In this document: one piece after another, positions 23,632 to 36,630 of the stretch | How positions within the stretch are numbered: the stretch's first letter is position 1 | How the letters are laid out: the number at the start of each line of letters is the position of its first letter | Assembly (NCBI RefSeq): GCF_002994745.2 | Contig: NC_037089.1 | Location: forward strand, 20,058,641 to 20,122,640 | From: Rosa chinensis | Lineage: Eukaryota; Streptophyta; Magnoliopsida; Rosales; Rosaceae | DNA length: 64,000 nucleotides | Direction of reading: 5' to 3' | Translations under genes and position numbers: made by a program | The notes under the pieces: model-generated | What the model was told of the DNA's origin: nothing | Database searches by the model: none | The model's input: only the letters and a program-made list of their open reading frames with translations

Positions 23632-24652
23632 AAGTTGAATTGTTATTAAGTTAACAAAGTTCGAGAGGACTGCTGTGATGGTCGAAGCTACCTACGGATG
23701 TTAGAGTGTGATGTTATGATGATTTCTATGACTTGAATTGTTTGTCTTAATGTGACCTCCTGAACTAAAACTGTACGCAGGGGCTACTATGAATTGTTTT
23801 ACTTGTTTTGAATTGTGATTGCCTTGTTTTCTTCTTGATTTTATTGATCTAAGGTTTGATTGATCTTAAAGGCCATAATGGTGATGATTGTGCTCTGTGT
23901 GAGGATAGGAAGGTGATTCATTTTTTTCACCTTTGATGTCATGTTAATGACAAAGGCTTCCGGTGGGAAGGAAAATGAGTGTGATCTTTGTGACTCACCA
24001 TTGTGCATCAAAGGATTTCCAAACATTACTTGAAGAGGTTTTGTTTGACTAGATTTTGTGTAATTGGATGCTAGGTTGAGAATTTGAGCATGTGGTTTTA
24101 GTCACGAGTTGACCTACGTAAGCATGTTATGGAAGGTTATGTAACAGATGGTTGTAGTTGTGAGTTATGTGCTTATCTGGTTAGGTTGAGATGACTTAAG
24201 AATGTGTGTCTGCTTTGTGGTTTTGAGTTTACTCATACGAACTTTCATAAGCTTACCGGGTTTGTTGTGTGGCAACCCGGTGCACTATTCAATGGTGTAG
24301 GGGTTAATCCTGCAGGTCAGGACAATCGTGGCTGAAGCTGAGATCGCGTGCTTACAGCTATACGGTAGGAAGCTAATTTTGTGACTTTACTGTTGGAAAG
24401 ACTTCCGTTGTAATAGCTCTAAGGAGCATTTACTTATTATCTTGTTTTGGCAATTTAATTCGTAAACTAATGTAATATATGACTCTGTGGAGCGAGTCTG
24501 TATTAACATAGTGGGTTAAGGGCATCAGTATATACTTGGTTTAAAGGAAAACAGTTTCCAGGTATTTTGTATTGATGGCTGAATCATCACGCATGTATAA
24601 TTATGGGATTATATATCGATTTTTATTTGTGTTAAAAATCAGGGGCCTGACA

Positions 24653-25570
24653 ACGACGCTCTCGTGCCATACTGTGAACGACACCCAAGATAAGTCAAAT
24701 CGACCCTTGCCTATCGCCTTCCCCGACCCACCCCACAAAATTCAAAATCCAACAGACCAGTTTGGAACCCCAACACGGAATCTGACTAAACCCAAAATTC
24801 ACCCTCCCTAAAGCCTAACCTGACGCACCGCGACCTTAAATCTACTGGCAACCCTCAACCCCGGCTAGCGAACGCTCAGCAAACCCACACTCCACCATAC
24901 AAATTTTATCAGAAAAAAAAAACCAAGAAAAGTCAGGGACAGCATACCTGTTCACTCTTCAGACTGGAAAACACAGACAACAACACCAACAGCCAGGAAT
25001 TCCGACCACCAAACGAAAGATTCAAGCTTTCCGAACACTAAAGCTTCTAACTTTACTCACCTCTCTTTCGGTTTCCAGCAAAAGCAAGGGAACAGTAACC
25101 GCCCCCATCTCCCTCCTCTGTCTATATATAGGGACCTCAAGAGTACAGGGACCGTTGGACATTCAAGGACGACAACACCAGATTCCACCACGTGTCCGAC
25201 ATCCCTGGGCGTTACAGAGGTCATGCGTTGTCGCCTCGACTCCTTACCACTACGCCATTATTACATGTCATGGACTCCAGTACACCGGACTTCCCACACA
25301 CGAAAAACGAATGACAGCAACACATGTGTCACCAGGGCATAACATATGCGCCAAAAGACGCATGAAACCCCACCACAGATACTCGATAGCGACACAATGA
25401 CAATCGCGAGAATGATCTCCTCACCCCAGCCAATACTCCTCTTAGGTAGGGACTGGGGGGTAGTGATCGTACAGAAACCACGTGGCAACGACTCGCCTTG
25501 CACTTCCAATACTTCTACCAAGGACGAACTCCTCACCCAAGAGAATTCTTAACCGGAGACTTAAGGGACT
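24653..25570. other. Tat-type element 3' region, possible antisense promoter
   Basis: No plus-strand gene. A palindromic TATA-like 'tctatatataggg' at 25122-25134 lies about 450 bp upstream of the antisense start ATG (24670) and is correctly placed for minus-strand transcription. The minus strand downstream has 'gagaggtgagt', a donor-like site (about 25055). Polypurine tracts occur at 25448-25463 (aggtagggactggggg) and just before the 3' LTR (25560-25570, cttaagggact). Confidence 0.45.
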
Positions 25571-25974
25571 TGTGGGTATGCATATACCTCCCAAGCACAA
25601 GTATCGGAAGCACAAGACTGGCCTAGCCGGTGCAGAGCAAAGAAAGAGCTCCCAGCTAAGGGTCCCGATACCCTATGGAGCGATATCGGGAACCTCAAAC
25701 GTCCCACACCGAAGAAAATGAAACCAAGCTCCCACAAACTTGCTACATTAAGGTCATCTTCAACACCCCAAGGAGGTAACTGTTTACTATCGCTTTCCAT
25801 TATCATTATTTTATAACGATACTGACTTAGGCATCGGAGCTTTGAAGGCGGCACACCCAGTCTTCCCTCTGACCTATGTTCATCTTACAAATAAGTGAGA
25901 CCGATAGCAATAGTGGCAGACCAAGATATCCCGTGGTTTAGCTGGATCAGACCCTTTCTGAGACAGCTGAAATA
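25571..25974 (+). mobile_element. 3' LTR of Tat-type element
   Basis: Direct repeat of 7534-7939 (about 92% by eye), preceded by a purine-rich tract. It starts TGTGGGTATG; similarity ends at GCTGAAATA. Confidence 0.85.
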
Positions 25975-26430
25975 GTCACTATAACCCATGACCAGTTCAA
26001 CCCAACAGAGATCGACATCCATGCTAGAATTGAACCCCCATATCCAATTCGTCCATGACAACTTGAATCTGTCACCATCAATGACGCCTAGAGAAGGCTG
26101 GCTCTAGGATCTCGCCCTAGAGACCACAGCCATTCTAATAGTTGCGGCCAACCTTTCCCACCATCCCTGCAATATCCAAGCAAAATGAAAACTGATATAG
26201 GAACCGCCCAACCTCCACTCTGACCAGGCACACTCGAAAGCCAACTTTGATCAGCCCTTACAACTTGAATGCTCCGTTCGACAACGACGACACCGCAAGG
26301 ACGTGCTGTTAGACAAGGCATGAAACCTCTCCGGAGAAACTAAGCGTGTGAGGCACGTTCAAAAATTTTCTAGGTTTTTCTCTTTTGAAGGGAGTGAACT
26401 TCTCAAAACAGTAACATTTATTCGACTTAA
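25975..26430 (-). repeat. Right part of dispersed repeat family X, copy 1 (tentative)
   Basis: Lies directly beyond the 3' LTR and ends with 'aggtttttctcttttgaaggg', resembling 'aggtttttctctattctctc' at the end of copy 2 (about 40310). On the minus strand it has a leader-like GC-rich stretch. This would make it the continuation of 7030-7533 across the Tat-type insertion. Similarity is weak by eye. Confidence 0.35.
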
Positions 26431-26727
26431 TTTGGTAAACTATTTCCACTTTATGACACCTTCAAGCTGTCAGAATAATAAATAAGCTTTAAGATTGATT
26501 GAAGGAGCATCTACAAGATTGAGAACGATGGCTTTGTAAATAGGATGTGCCTAGCTTATTCTACAAGATTGAGAACGATGGCTTTGTAAGCATCGTGGTC
26601 AAAATATATCTTATAAGTTATAACTCAAGTGTAATCTTTATTATTAACTTTATTTATGTAGGATATAGGTAGTTACCTCATAAGTCGTGAACCTTGTTAT
26701 CGCTTAATTAATTCTTAAAAATTGACT

Positions 26728-27591
26728 ATTGATAGTAGAGGTGGAAAACGGGCCTAGTCGTACTTCGTGCCGTGCTTGGGCCGGCCCATTTATTATCGTG
26801 CCAGGCTCGTGCCGGCCCATTTACTTAAACATTAAGCCCGGCCCGACCAATGGCCCGAGCCCATATCGTACCGGGCCGTGCTCGTGCCTACCCACTGCAA
26901 AGCACAATTTTAAAATCTTAATTTGAACAAATAAAAATTAATTTTATTTAACTATTTAGAAAATTAAAATAAATTAAGTTCTACAACGTTTTTCCTAATC
27001 TTAGCTTTTTAAGATTAGATTTCTAATAATTTTTTATATTTCACTATAAGAAAGAAAGAAAGAAAAAAAAACTCAAAATATATTGTTTTTAGTACATTAT
27101 TGTGAGATTAATCTTTATTAATATAATGAAGATTTAGTATCTATTATTCTTTCCTTCATTCTATAGTTGTATTATTATGAGATTAGTCTTTATTAATAAA
27201 CATATATTTAATATTTAGAAAAAATACTTATGTCAAAACAAGGATATAATGTTTTGTTTCATTATTTTGACAATATAAAAGAAAGTATTGGTGGAATTGT
27301 CAAGAGATTTTAAATAAAAAAGTCTCATATTCAAATCTCATCATTATATATAGTTTTTTAATATTTTTTTTTTAAATGAAATTTTGTGTTTGTAACGGGC
27401 CGGCCCACAATATGTCGTGCTCGGGCCGGGCCGGGCCGGGCCAATGGGCCAATATTCTTAGGCCCAGCCCGACCCGTTATTCTAACGTGCTCGGGTCGTG
27501 CCGGGCCACTAACTGGCTTGGGTAGTGCCGGGCCTCTTTTAAGCGTGCCGTGCTTGTGCTTTGTGGCCCGTTTGCCACCTCTAATTGATAG
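26728..27591. mobile_element. Non-autonomous hAT element 1 (848 bp)
   Basis: Perfect 8-bp target ATTGATAG at 26728-26735 and 27584-27591. The element, 26736-27583, starts TAGAGGTGG and ends CCACCTCTA. Its subterminal ends are rich in 'gggccgggcc/cgtgccgggc' repeats, the usual hAT transposase-binding type. The AT-rich interior has no transposase. Confidence 0.93.
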
Positions 27592-28064
27592 TAACTTTTT
27601 TTGCGTGTTTATTCACTCAAAGAAAGGATTCAGTGCATCTACGTGCACTTGCACAGATATAAATGAATTGTTAGATTATATTAAATACACTCTTAAGTTA
27701 TTATTAAAAAATATTAATTATAAATATCAAGGGTTGAGATCATTTTATAAGTGTTGGGTCATTTGTACCGTCGGTGCATAGAATAATTTCCACTTAAAGA
27801 AGGTATCCAATGACATCTTTCTTAAGGCAACACTTCTCATGATTCTGAGACACAAATTCTACAAGAAAAACTACAGCAATGGTACCATTTTTTATTCTTG
27901 AAAGAAAAAACTATTATATTAGATTGTATTTCGAAATATTAAGTTATGTATGATCATCATAACACATAAAGGTAATTTTCTTTATCACTTTTAAATTGTT
28001 CGTGAATAGACTAGATCACAACTTAAAGCAAATCAGATTTCATATTAAAGGTACAATCACGGAT
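27592..28064. other. Intergenic, no gene seen
   Basis: AT-rich, no motif recognised. Confidence 0.5.
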
Positions 28065-28642
28065 TCCAAACTCAGGGCCGGCCCTGAGGGTTGCTGCCTG
28101 AGGCGGCTGTCTCAGGCCACCGGTTACGGGGGGCCTCTAAGGATTCAGTTATGTATATATGGCATATATTATATATATCGTTTTTGCTTTCACATACATA
28201 TGTTACAATATTACTCAAGCGGAAGCGCAGTTTTTCTGCACCTTAGCCAACCAGAGTTCGACTCTCAGCAAATTATTTTACTTCTTTTTTCCTTTTTAAT
28301 CAGTTAAATCAATTTTCCTTGGCCCAGTGGCCCAACCCACCTTTTGCCCTTTCCTTCTCCATATAAAAAAGTAGAACTGATCCCCTTGCTTTTCCATATG
28401 AAAAATGACCCATATTAAACGCCATATAAAAAAATTATTTTAACTGTTTTTGTATTTCAGAAATTCTTCAAGTATGAATAAAAGTTCATACACACTTTTT
28501 AAATTTTAATTCTATATTTATTTTTAATCAAAACACATTATTTTGTACTGTTATTTGGCGAAAAATATTATATATCTGGGAGGCCACATTGTAATTCTTC
28601 GCCTCATGCCATTGGAGTCTCAAGACCGGCCCTGTCCAAACT
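28065..28642. mobile_element. Non-autonomous hAT element 2 (562 bp)
   Basis: Perfect 8-bp target TCCAAACT at 28065-28072 and 28635-28642. The element, 28073-28634, begins CAGGGCCGGCCCTGAGG and ends GACCGGCCCTG. It has no transposase. A tRNA-like box B 'gagttcgactctc' occurs inside near 28253, perhaps a nested SINE remnant. Confidence 0.93.
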
Positions 28643-29244
28643 CATATGTTTGTGTTCTACCCAAATCTCATCACGAGCAAGGTTGGCGAACCAATGTAGT
28701 TAGCGAGTAAACGGGTAATGCTTATCAATAATTTAAGCTATACGAGAAGGAGTTATTTTGTTTTATCACAGCACATCAAATAGATATCTTCACTAGGAAT
28801 TGTGGTAATTAAACTTAATTACAATCATGGAGTAAATGAGTGTAGCTCACAGAGCAGAGCAAATAATCCTACTTAATCACATATAATTAGTTAAGAAGAG
28901 TGACCGCTAAGACTTTTAACTTCCTGAATTTCGATGAACATATAAACTTATAGCTCAATACATTCCCAAAACTATCAATTATATGTTGCTCTGCGTAACA
29001 TGATTATATTATTGGATCGTAGTCTTTAGATAGATGTCCTTTGGAGATTAGTTTAATACCAGGAACACTTTTATATACATTACTTGGAAATTAGTTGTAT
29101 CACGATTCTATTATTTGATTTGCTTGACTTGACATTGCTCGAGAGTATACTATAGACTTCAAGATAGAACTGAAATCACTTCAAATTGAAATTGTATGTA
29201 GCTTTCAAGTAATAGTTGTTGTAGTAGCTTCAATACCAGCTATA
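28643..29244. other. Intergenic, no gene seen
   Basis: AT-rich, no coding or repeat feature recognised. Confidence 0.5.
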
Positions 29245-29387
29245 CTTGATTGACCATTTTTTTTTTTTTTTTCCTTTTCTCAATACCCAAAAAAGAGTTG
29301 CAAGGAGAAACTCCTGTTACAACTAATTGCATGAATATCAAAGTTGAAAGCTTGAACAGCAGATAGAGGTAGAGCTCTTGATTGACC
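29245..29387 (-). mobile_element. Short poly(A) retroposon, 121 bp
   Basis: Target duplication CTTGATTGACC at 29245-29255 and 29377-29387 encloses 29256-29376, which starts with about 16 T (poly(A) on the minus strand). It is too short to classify: either a SINE or a heavily 5'-truncated L1 or mRNA. Confidence 0.8.
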
Positions 29388-30090
29388 TATTAGTATATAT
29401 GTAGATTTGAAGCTAGTAGCCTAGTATATATGTTGGAAAGAATTTAGGGGACAAAAAGCACATTATTTCTATAGTTATGCATTGATAGTTTGAAGCCATC
29501 TTTTCGTACAGGCTTTGGCATTCTTTGTTAAGTAAGGTTTTTTTTTTTTTTTCAAAGTCTTGACACAAACCTAACCCAAGTTGAGATCTGAAATTTTTTT
29601 AGCCTGAAGCAAACAATGAAAATAAAGATGCACTTGTTACAAATAAAAATAAAATTAAAATAAAAAGAATAAATTTAGTAGTTATTAGAGGATCAAATTA
29701 GGGCTGAGCATGGGACGGGTCCAACTAAAATTTTACTAGGCCCGGGCCCTGCCGGTTTCTTACTGTTCGGGCCTAAAGTCTGTTTTGCAACCTTCAGGGA
29801 CCGACCCATTTCACTTCTGGTTGGGTTTCAAGGCTTTCGGGCCCAAATATCTATTTTGATTTCTAAGTATTTTCTACTTTTCTATATATAATCAGACTCC
29901 AAATATCCAGTAATCCATATTTCAACATGTTAAAGTTCAGAAGAACTTCAAGTTCAAGCTGCAATTCAAATATCCAGATTTGAAATACACAATATCCAAA
30001 TTTAAATACAAGAAATTCAAATTCAAATACAAATACAAATACAAATTTGCAATTCAAATATCCAGATATGGTTTCACTGGAGCTGTTGGC
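29388..30090. other. Intergenic with possible hAT end
   Basis: At 29700-29840 'tagggctgagcatgggacggg' followed by several 'gggcc' motifs looks like one hAT terminus. No matching right end was found. The rest is low-complexity 'aaattcaaat' sequence. Confidence 0.4.
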
Positions 30091-30669
30091 GATGGTACCA
30101 ATGGCGGAACCTTATAGGGGCGGGTATGGGCCCTGGCCCCCCCAACGTGTTCACATTTTCTTAACAAGGTATATATTAAATATATGAAGTCTACATATTT
30201 GTACCTTTGTGGCCCAACCAATTTTTTAACCATCAGTTTTCAAACTTCTCATTTGTTTTGTTCTTTATTTAATTAAGTTTTCCTACTTCTAGGCTTTACT
30301 TTTCTAGCTTTTTGCTATTCCCATCCCACGGTGGCTTTTGAATGTTCCATGCAACCTCACCATTTATACTTTCTAAGCTTTTTATATTTTATTATTATAA
30401 GTAATTAAACGGTCATTAGTATAGAAAGTAGAAAGAAAAGGCCAAAAGGGAGTCAATATATTTCTACCCAATACCCATCGTCAGATCATCTTCTACAAGA
30501 AGCTCTACAAGGTCAGTCAAAAAAAAAATTCTCTACAAAATAAAATAGGCGTGGGGATGAGCCTCCTAACTTAACTAGGTTCCAAACTCTAAAAAAAAAA
30601 AATGTTATTGTATTTTTTTTTTTCCGGCCCCTCCAAGGTTCGGCTCCTAGTTCCGCCACTGGATGGTAC
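30091..30669. mobile_element. Non-autonomous hAT element 3 (563 bp)
   Basis: Perfect 8-bp target GATGGTAC at 30091-30098 and 30662-30669. The element, 30099-30661, begins CAATGGCGGAACC and ends GGTTCGGCTCCTAGTTCCGCCACTG in pieces (terminal CAATGGCGG / CCGCCACTG). It has no transposase, and internal sequence is AT-rich. Confidence 0.92.
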
Positions 30670-32801
<2,132 letters not shown>

Positions 32802-32809
32802 ATTATATA

Positions 32810-35800
32810 TGGGCTGTGGCGACCCAGAGACCGGATTACCACAGCGCCGCCTCCCCAAGGAACCCTACACCAGCGACACTTAGGGAGTAAGTGTTTTGGG
32901 CCTAGAATTCCTCAAAAAGACAAGACCTTTAGGTTGGAAAACAAGATATTTATAAGCCCGAAATTCTTAGGCTTGTGCAGTGGGCTTGGCTCGTAATCCC
33001 AAGATTACGAACTAGGCGAGGAAGAGGAAAGGAAGGTGGTGTTGTGTTGAGTTCTAGAACCTACGTCATTTTTTAGTTCTTAGCCCAAGTTTACATTAGT
33101 TTCATTGAATGGTAATTTCATTGAATGATAATTTACGTGAGTCTTCTAGGTCTAGCCCACTAGGACCTAAACTCAAATGGAGCTCTAACTCTAGGGTTCC
33201 ACTTTGGTGGTAAGCAATCACACACATCATCAACCATATATAACGTTACAAAAATTTAACGAAATCGAACAAGCCAAATAAAAAAAAAAAAAAAAAACTT
33301 TAAATAAAACAAATTGTGGCATCCAAGGATTATCCTCCGTACCCAAGCTTCGACAACAACAGCCTGCAAAACAAACTAAAGTAGGGGTTAGACTCCTACA
33401 TCCAGTCATTGCCCATGCCCGCCCCCATATCTAAGTTTAAAAACATGAGTTATCGTTTTGAGAAAAAGTAATAGATAAAAACCGGTTTGCGATTCTACGT
33501 GATCGTCACCACGCAATTATAATTTCCACGGCAATTGATTTCCTTTCACAACTTTCATCATAACCGTCCATCTAGCCAATCACTTTCTGGAATTCAATTA
33601 ACACAAGACTACAGACAAAGGGGGTAATTCAATAACAAGGGCTGGTGCACACTGCCCACCACCGGTGGCTCAAGGAGGAATATACCTCTCCTTACATCCC
33701 CATCAATTGCCAACACATCAATCCAATCCACTCAAACCATTTCAATTGTAAAACAAATAATTTTCAAAACCATGCAAGAGGCCTCATATAAAACATTGTA
33801 TATGCAAGAAAAGCATAGATAGAGTTAAAGGCATCCCCTACCTGGAACTCGAGCTTTCTCTTGCAACATTTGGCCTCAATGCAACCTTGTAGCAACCACC
33901 AACTTCACAAGATCCTACCACGATATCAAGCCTAGACCAAATAAGTGACATTAATCACGATAAACTAGGCTAGCTATTCACTCTCATTACTCTCCGAAGA
34001 AAACATTTCCTTTAACCTAATTACTAACTAATAACCAGACCATTAGGGCTCTAAGGGAGAGTTGGTTTTTCAGGAAAAAGTGGCAAAAACACTTTTAGAA
34101 GACAAGTTGTCAAAAGCTAGAAACAGAGTTTAAGTAGGAACTGTTAAGAGCCAAGGAAGAGTGTCCAAAATACTTGCGGTAATTCTTGGAAAATTTTGGA
34201 AAGAAGATGGTTTAACAACCTACTCAGTAAGAATGAAATGGTTATAGAATTTTGAGTGAAGCCATGTGAAGAGTAAAGGTTTTAAAGGCTAAAGTAAAAA
34301 AATGTGCAGATTCTTTCCAGAAATAACAGCTTCTGTCCACCTATTGCAAAATTACATAACTAATTCTAGAAAAATGATTTTAGGGTGATTCAAATTCTAA
34401 AAGATTCATCTTTGGGTCTACTATATTTCTCTAGAAGGAACTGATCCCAAATTATCAACGGTTTAGCTCCACTTTTGAAAGGAATGCAGCTGGGTCAGAT
34501 TATACTGGAAACTGAAAAACTGCAGAAATTGGTTCTTTTGTATAAAGCTCTTTTGGTACCCAAAATGGCTGGTTAAGTAGACTCTAAGACACCTACAGAA
34601 AGTATATAAAGCTCCTAAAGACTTAAACTTTTAGTCATCCTTTAATACTAAAAAGAGGAGGTCTTGTATCTCAATAACATGATGATTTGAAGACATGGTG
34701 TTTGGACAACCAGAAAACAAATAAGCTCTTGGGATCAAGCACGATTTTAATGTTTAAGATAACCATGGTCTAGCACAAATCTAACACATCAAAAAGAATG
34801 AGAGGTTCAAAGTTAAAGCAACAAGGTTCTAACAACAATAGTGACAAGTTGTAATCTGCAAGAGTTTGTAACAAAAACCAAATACATATAGAGTGTTATG
34901 GAAAGGATGATACTCACCAAAGACTAACTAAAAAGGTGAGTTTTTTTTTTTTTGAGGGCTTCAACAGGAAAGAGAGTTGAGGGAGTGGATTGGATCGAAC
35001 CCAGTTGCAGGCCAAGAAATTCGCTCAATCTCGAACATGCAGAGTGAAACAGAAACTTCTCAATATGTAAAAGAGTTGTTTTGAAAGTTTTGAGCCTAGA
35101 AATTGAAGAAAGAAATAGGAACTTGATGGTTCAAGAATCTTACCAACTGTTGGTATCAGTCTCAAGTAAGATGTGGGGGATTTGGGTAGAGCAAGAGAGG
35201 AAATTCAATCAGAAATCCGGAACAGGCTTGCTTCCGAACAGCTCCCGCTTCGAGGGGTGTACAGGTCTCAAATAGAGTCCAATGGAGCTGAAATTTGGAG
35301 GCTAGGTAGAGGAGACATAGACGAACAACTTTTATGAAGAAAGTTTTTGATCGGAGGTCCCTAACAAGGAGTTTAGAGGTATGCAAACACATTGATATGC
35401 CCAGCAAAGAGAGAAAGGGCGAGAAGAGGAAGGTGGACGACGACCTCTGGTTTGGGATTCTCTCTTTTGAATGTCTGGATTGATGTTCTTGGAGAAGTTT
35501 CCATATGCATGGAGTTCTCTCTTTTGCTGATCGAGGTTTCCTTTCCCTCTGCCCAACTTTGACGTGAACAAAAAAAGAGGAAAGACTTGGGCTTTGTATT
35601 GGTACAAGCAGGCTCAACGTGTGGGGTTTGGATCAGCTAAGGCATGGGATGGAAAAATAGGTTTTAAATCTAAAATAATAGGGAGATAAAAGTAGGATTG
35701 ATAAATACAAGATTTAAATGTTGGCAAGACCAAATAAAGATTGGGCCTCACCAAACTTGTATTTAGATAGAAAAATGGCAAAGTAAGTTTTATCAGAATT

Positions 35801-36225
35801 TTGCTCGAGTTTGAAAAACATAAGGAGTAAATAAATTGTGCTTTCGAAAGTCGGTGGGATGGTTGACGAATAAGCGTCGGGTAAGGCAAGTAGGAATTCA
35901 ACCAATTGTTAAGAAATAAGGTAAAATGAGAAAATCGTAAACACACGCTCAAGTAGATTTCAAAATTATGCAAGGATGCTATTATGAGCTACAAGAACCT
36001 TATTGGATCAATGGAGATGTTTGGGTCAAATGTCAACTAACTTATTAGGATAGGTTCACTAGCATACCCGTCTGTTGGGTGTCCAAAGTAAATTTTGGAC
36101 TCTAACCTTATGCTATTCTTGGGCCCAAGCCCAAACTATTTCCAAAAGTCTTTGGCCAAACAAAGGTCACGAAAAATTATCTCGTCCAAAAGTGATGTTC
36201 GGAATTTCACGGGGTCTACATGGGC
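32810..36225 (-). mobile_element. Solo LTR 3 (3406 bp) with TGGGC target duplication
   Basis: Element 32815-36220 starts TGTGGCGACCC and ends GGGGTCTACA on the plus strand; on the minus strand it starts TGTAGACCCCGTG. TGGGC lies at 32810-32814 and 36221-36225. No pol motifs, PBS or paired LTR are seen inside, so it is a solo LTR or a non-coding long-LTR derivative. The ends differ from solo LTRs 1 and 2, so it is a different family. It sits inside the terminal repeat of the Mutator-type element at 36222-36621. Confidence 0.82.
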
Positions 36226-36621
36226 TAAATATTGTATAGATATATATTGGGCTATTATATAGATATATATTATTTTTGTATGTAATATACAAATACCATG
36301 CAAGTGGTCTGGTGGTTGGGGCTTTCATTTGCATATGTTTTGGGGTGGGTTCGAGTCTCCCCAACCGCGAAGTCTGGAGTTTATTTTGAATTTTTCCATA
36401 TCTGGTTGGCCAAGGTCATTTTGGGAATTTGACTTCCATGTGGGCCCCACTTTTGCTAAGTTGGAATGTCATGTCAGCAATTAACGAAATTGACGGAATC
36501 CCGACGGAGGGACCTATTAGAAGAGAAAATGATATTGTGGGGGTGTTTTGATGAAATTGAAAGTCGAGGGACTAAATCGATGTTGGGCCCATACCACAGG
36601 GTACTAAACAGTATTTAGCCC
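36222..36621. mobile_element. Mutator-type element, interrupted at its left end
   Basis: The right end reads ...CCACAGGGTACTAAACAGTATTTAGCCC in pieces, like 39350-39382. The left end starts GGGCTAAATATTG, the same terminal sequence. The left 9-bp target, ATTATATAT (32802-32810), is on the far side of solo LTR 3; the right target, ATTATATAC, is at 36622-36630 (8 of 9 match). It carries no transposase. Confidence 0.75.
36300..36375 (+). repeat. tRNA-like SINE remnant (tentative)
   Basis: 'ggtctggtggttgg' resembles a box A region and 'ggttcgagtc' (36348-36357) is a good box B, about 40 bp apart. No poly(A) or target duplication seen. Confidence 0.35.
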
Positions 36622-36630
36622 ATTATATAC

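Larger units (their letters stand above)
21473..24652 (+). mobile_element. Solo LTR 2 (3180 bp), inserted near the antisense start codon
   Basis: Begins TGCAGTACCTCGG and ends GGGCCTGACA; the flanking 5-mers ACGAT (21468-21472) and ACGAC (24653-24657) match at 4 of 5 sites. It shares a block with the reverse complement of solo LTR 1 ('ggttgactttttatttg', then 'cttcacgaaagtcgtagag'). It contains TA microsatellites and a 51-bp minisatellite but no coding region. The insertion point lies six codons after the presumed antisense start ATG. Confidence 0.75.
15704..24670 (-). pseudogene. Antisense gene of Tat-type element, split by two LTRs
   Basis: On the strand opposite to gag-pol, 20166-21472 and 15704-17309 join across the solo LTR at 17310-20165 into one protein-like region. 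An ATG at 24668-24670 with five more codons (24653-24670) lies just beyond the second solo LTR. The N-terminal half has a W-G-I-L-D-N-V-L-L, H-P-K-I-G-W and F-Y-E-Y-Q-L-K-C-G-L-T-F stretch typical of the 'putative gypsy-type transposon' family (Pfam Transposase_28, from memory). The C-terminal half (about 15960-16480) is a Glu/Arg/Leu-rich coiled coil ending at a stop near 15704. Stops and frameshifts show decay. Antisense ORFs are known in Grande-like Tat elements; their function is unknown. Confidence 0.7.
7534..25974 (+). mobile_element. Tat-type Ty3/gypsy retrotransposon, 18.4 kb with nested insertions
   Basis: Two LTRs of about 405 bp (7534-7939, 25571-25974) bracket gag, protease, RT, RNase H, a second RNase H, integrase and then a long antisense ORF. 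Integrase after RT defines Ty3/gypsy; the extra RNase H and a downstream antisense gene are known for the Tat lineage (Grande-like). Two solo LTRs are inserted in the 3' half; without them the element would be about 12.4 kb. By eye the LTRs differ at roughly 34 of 405 sites (about 8%), mostly transitions. Possible target copies GCCGC (7529-7533) and GTCAC (25975-25979) match at only 3 of 5 sites, so the exact ends are tentative. Confidence 0.85.

Noticed and set aside
7529..25979. GCCGC/GTCAC as a secure TSD of the Tat-type element
   Set aside because: Only 3 of 5 bases match; kept as tentative because the LTR ends could be a few bases off.
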